The notes under the pieces were generated by a model. The model saw only the letters and a program-made list of their open reading frames with translations. It did no database searches and had not been told where the DNA came from. From Clostridia bacterium (GTDB taxonomy: Bacteria > Bacillota > Clostridia > Oscillospirales > CAG-272), in assembly GCA_017452475.1 (NCBI GenBank), contig JAFTMJ010000044.1:1-59659 (forward strand): a stretch of 59,659 bases of DNA. Reading direction: 5' to 3'. Position numbers and translations under genes: made by a program. Each line of letters opens with the position of its first letter. The stretch's first letter is position 1. Below, piece by piece: positions 59,601 through 59,659 of this stretch.

Positions 59601-59659
59601 TGTAAAATAGGTATGACAAAAAAGAGGCAGTGAAAAACTGTCAAAAAAATATTGCAAAA

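Noticed and set aside
1..59659. tRNA, rRNA, IS elements, prophage genes, attachment sites
   Set aside because: None was recognised by eye: no CCA-type cloverleaf, transposase motif or integrase motif was seen in the spacers or genes.

Overview
The window looks like a chromosomal stretch of a strictly anaerobic, Gram-positive member of the class Clostridia, probably a gut Oscillospirales-type bacterium. Family-level evidence: an oxygen-sensitive class III ribonucleotide reductase (nrdD/nrdG), zinc-type S14 and S4, a short ThiI without rhodanese domain, ZapA, DUF1292, and one large S10-spc-alpha ribosomal cluster with secY-adk-map-infA. Species cannot be named from sequence alone. No rRNA, tRNA, IS element, phage gene or CRISPR array was seen.

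Layout. 0-5 kb: end of an unknown gene, then on the minus strand an atypical trxB, an nrdD fused to a C-terminal thioredoxin/glutaredoxin-like domain, and nrdG. A promoter and a double NrdR-type operator lie in front of nrdD. 5-11 kb: pdxK, the lysine/diaminopimelate operon dapA-dapB-lysA, a YihY-like membrane protein and an isolated pduL. 11-20.3 kb: an esterase and lipid kinase, then a six-gene minus-strand catabolic operon (FMN/Fe-S oxidoreductase, SDR, FAD reductase-like protein, sugar-isomerase-like TIM barrel, heparinase-like lyase, acyltransferase). 20.4-23.6 kb: a D-2-hydroxyacid dehydrogenase, a polytopic membrane protein and an AraD-type epimerase/aldolase. 23.6-40.3 kb: the complete ribosomal supercluster, with structured leaders before rpsJ, rplC, rpsH, infA and rpoA, closed by three tandem terminators.

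41.6-48.1 kb is the most unusual region. A perfect consensus promoter is followed by nine tightly packed genes: a two-domain phytol/polyprenol-kinase-like membrane protein (VTE5-like + DUF92/VTE6-like), a cis-prenyltransferase (UppS family), a small U32-like Fe-S TIM-barrel protein, an HExxH putative metallopeptidase, three tandem 47-52 residue peptides that all end in a DWTY...SG-CCC tail, a DUF5685 protein with an aspartate-rich motif, and a SPASM-type radical SAM enzyme. I read this as a RiPP (ribosomally made, modified peptide) locus. The idea that isoprenoid chemistry acts on the conserved Trp or the terminal Cys triplet is inference only.

48-59.7 kb: a small membrane protein, a roughly 228-nt structured RNA candidate (6S-like), a DUF1292 gene, proB-proA-thiI on the minus strand, then zapA, a U32/DUF3656 protein (RlhA-like), maf, nth and an in-frame GNAT-GH31 fusion on the plus strand. 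Last comes an XRE regulator whose C-terminus is a 15-residue-repeat beta-solenoid with six cysteines spaced exactly 15 residues apart.
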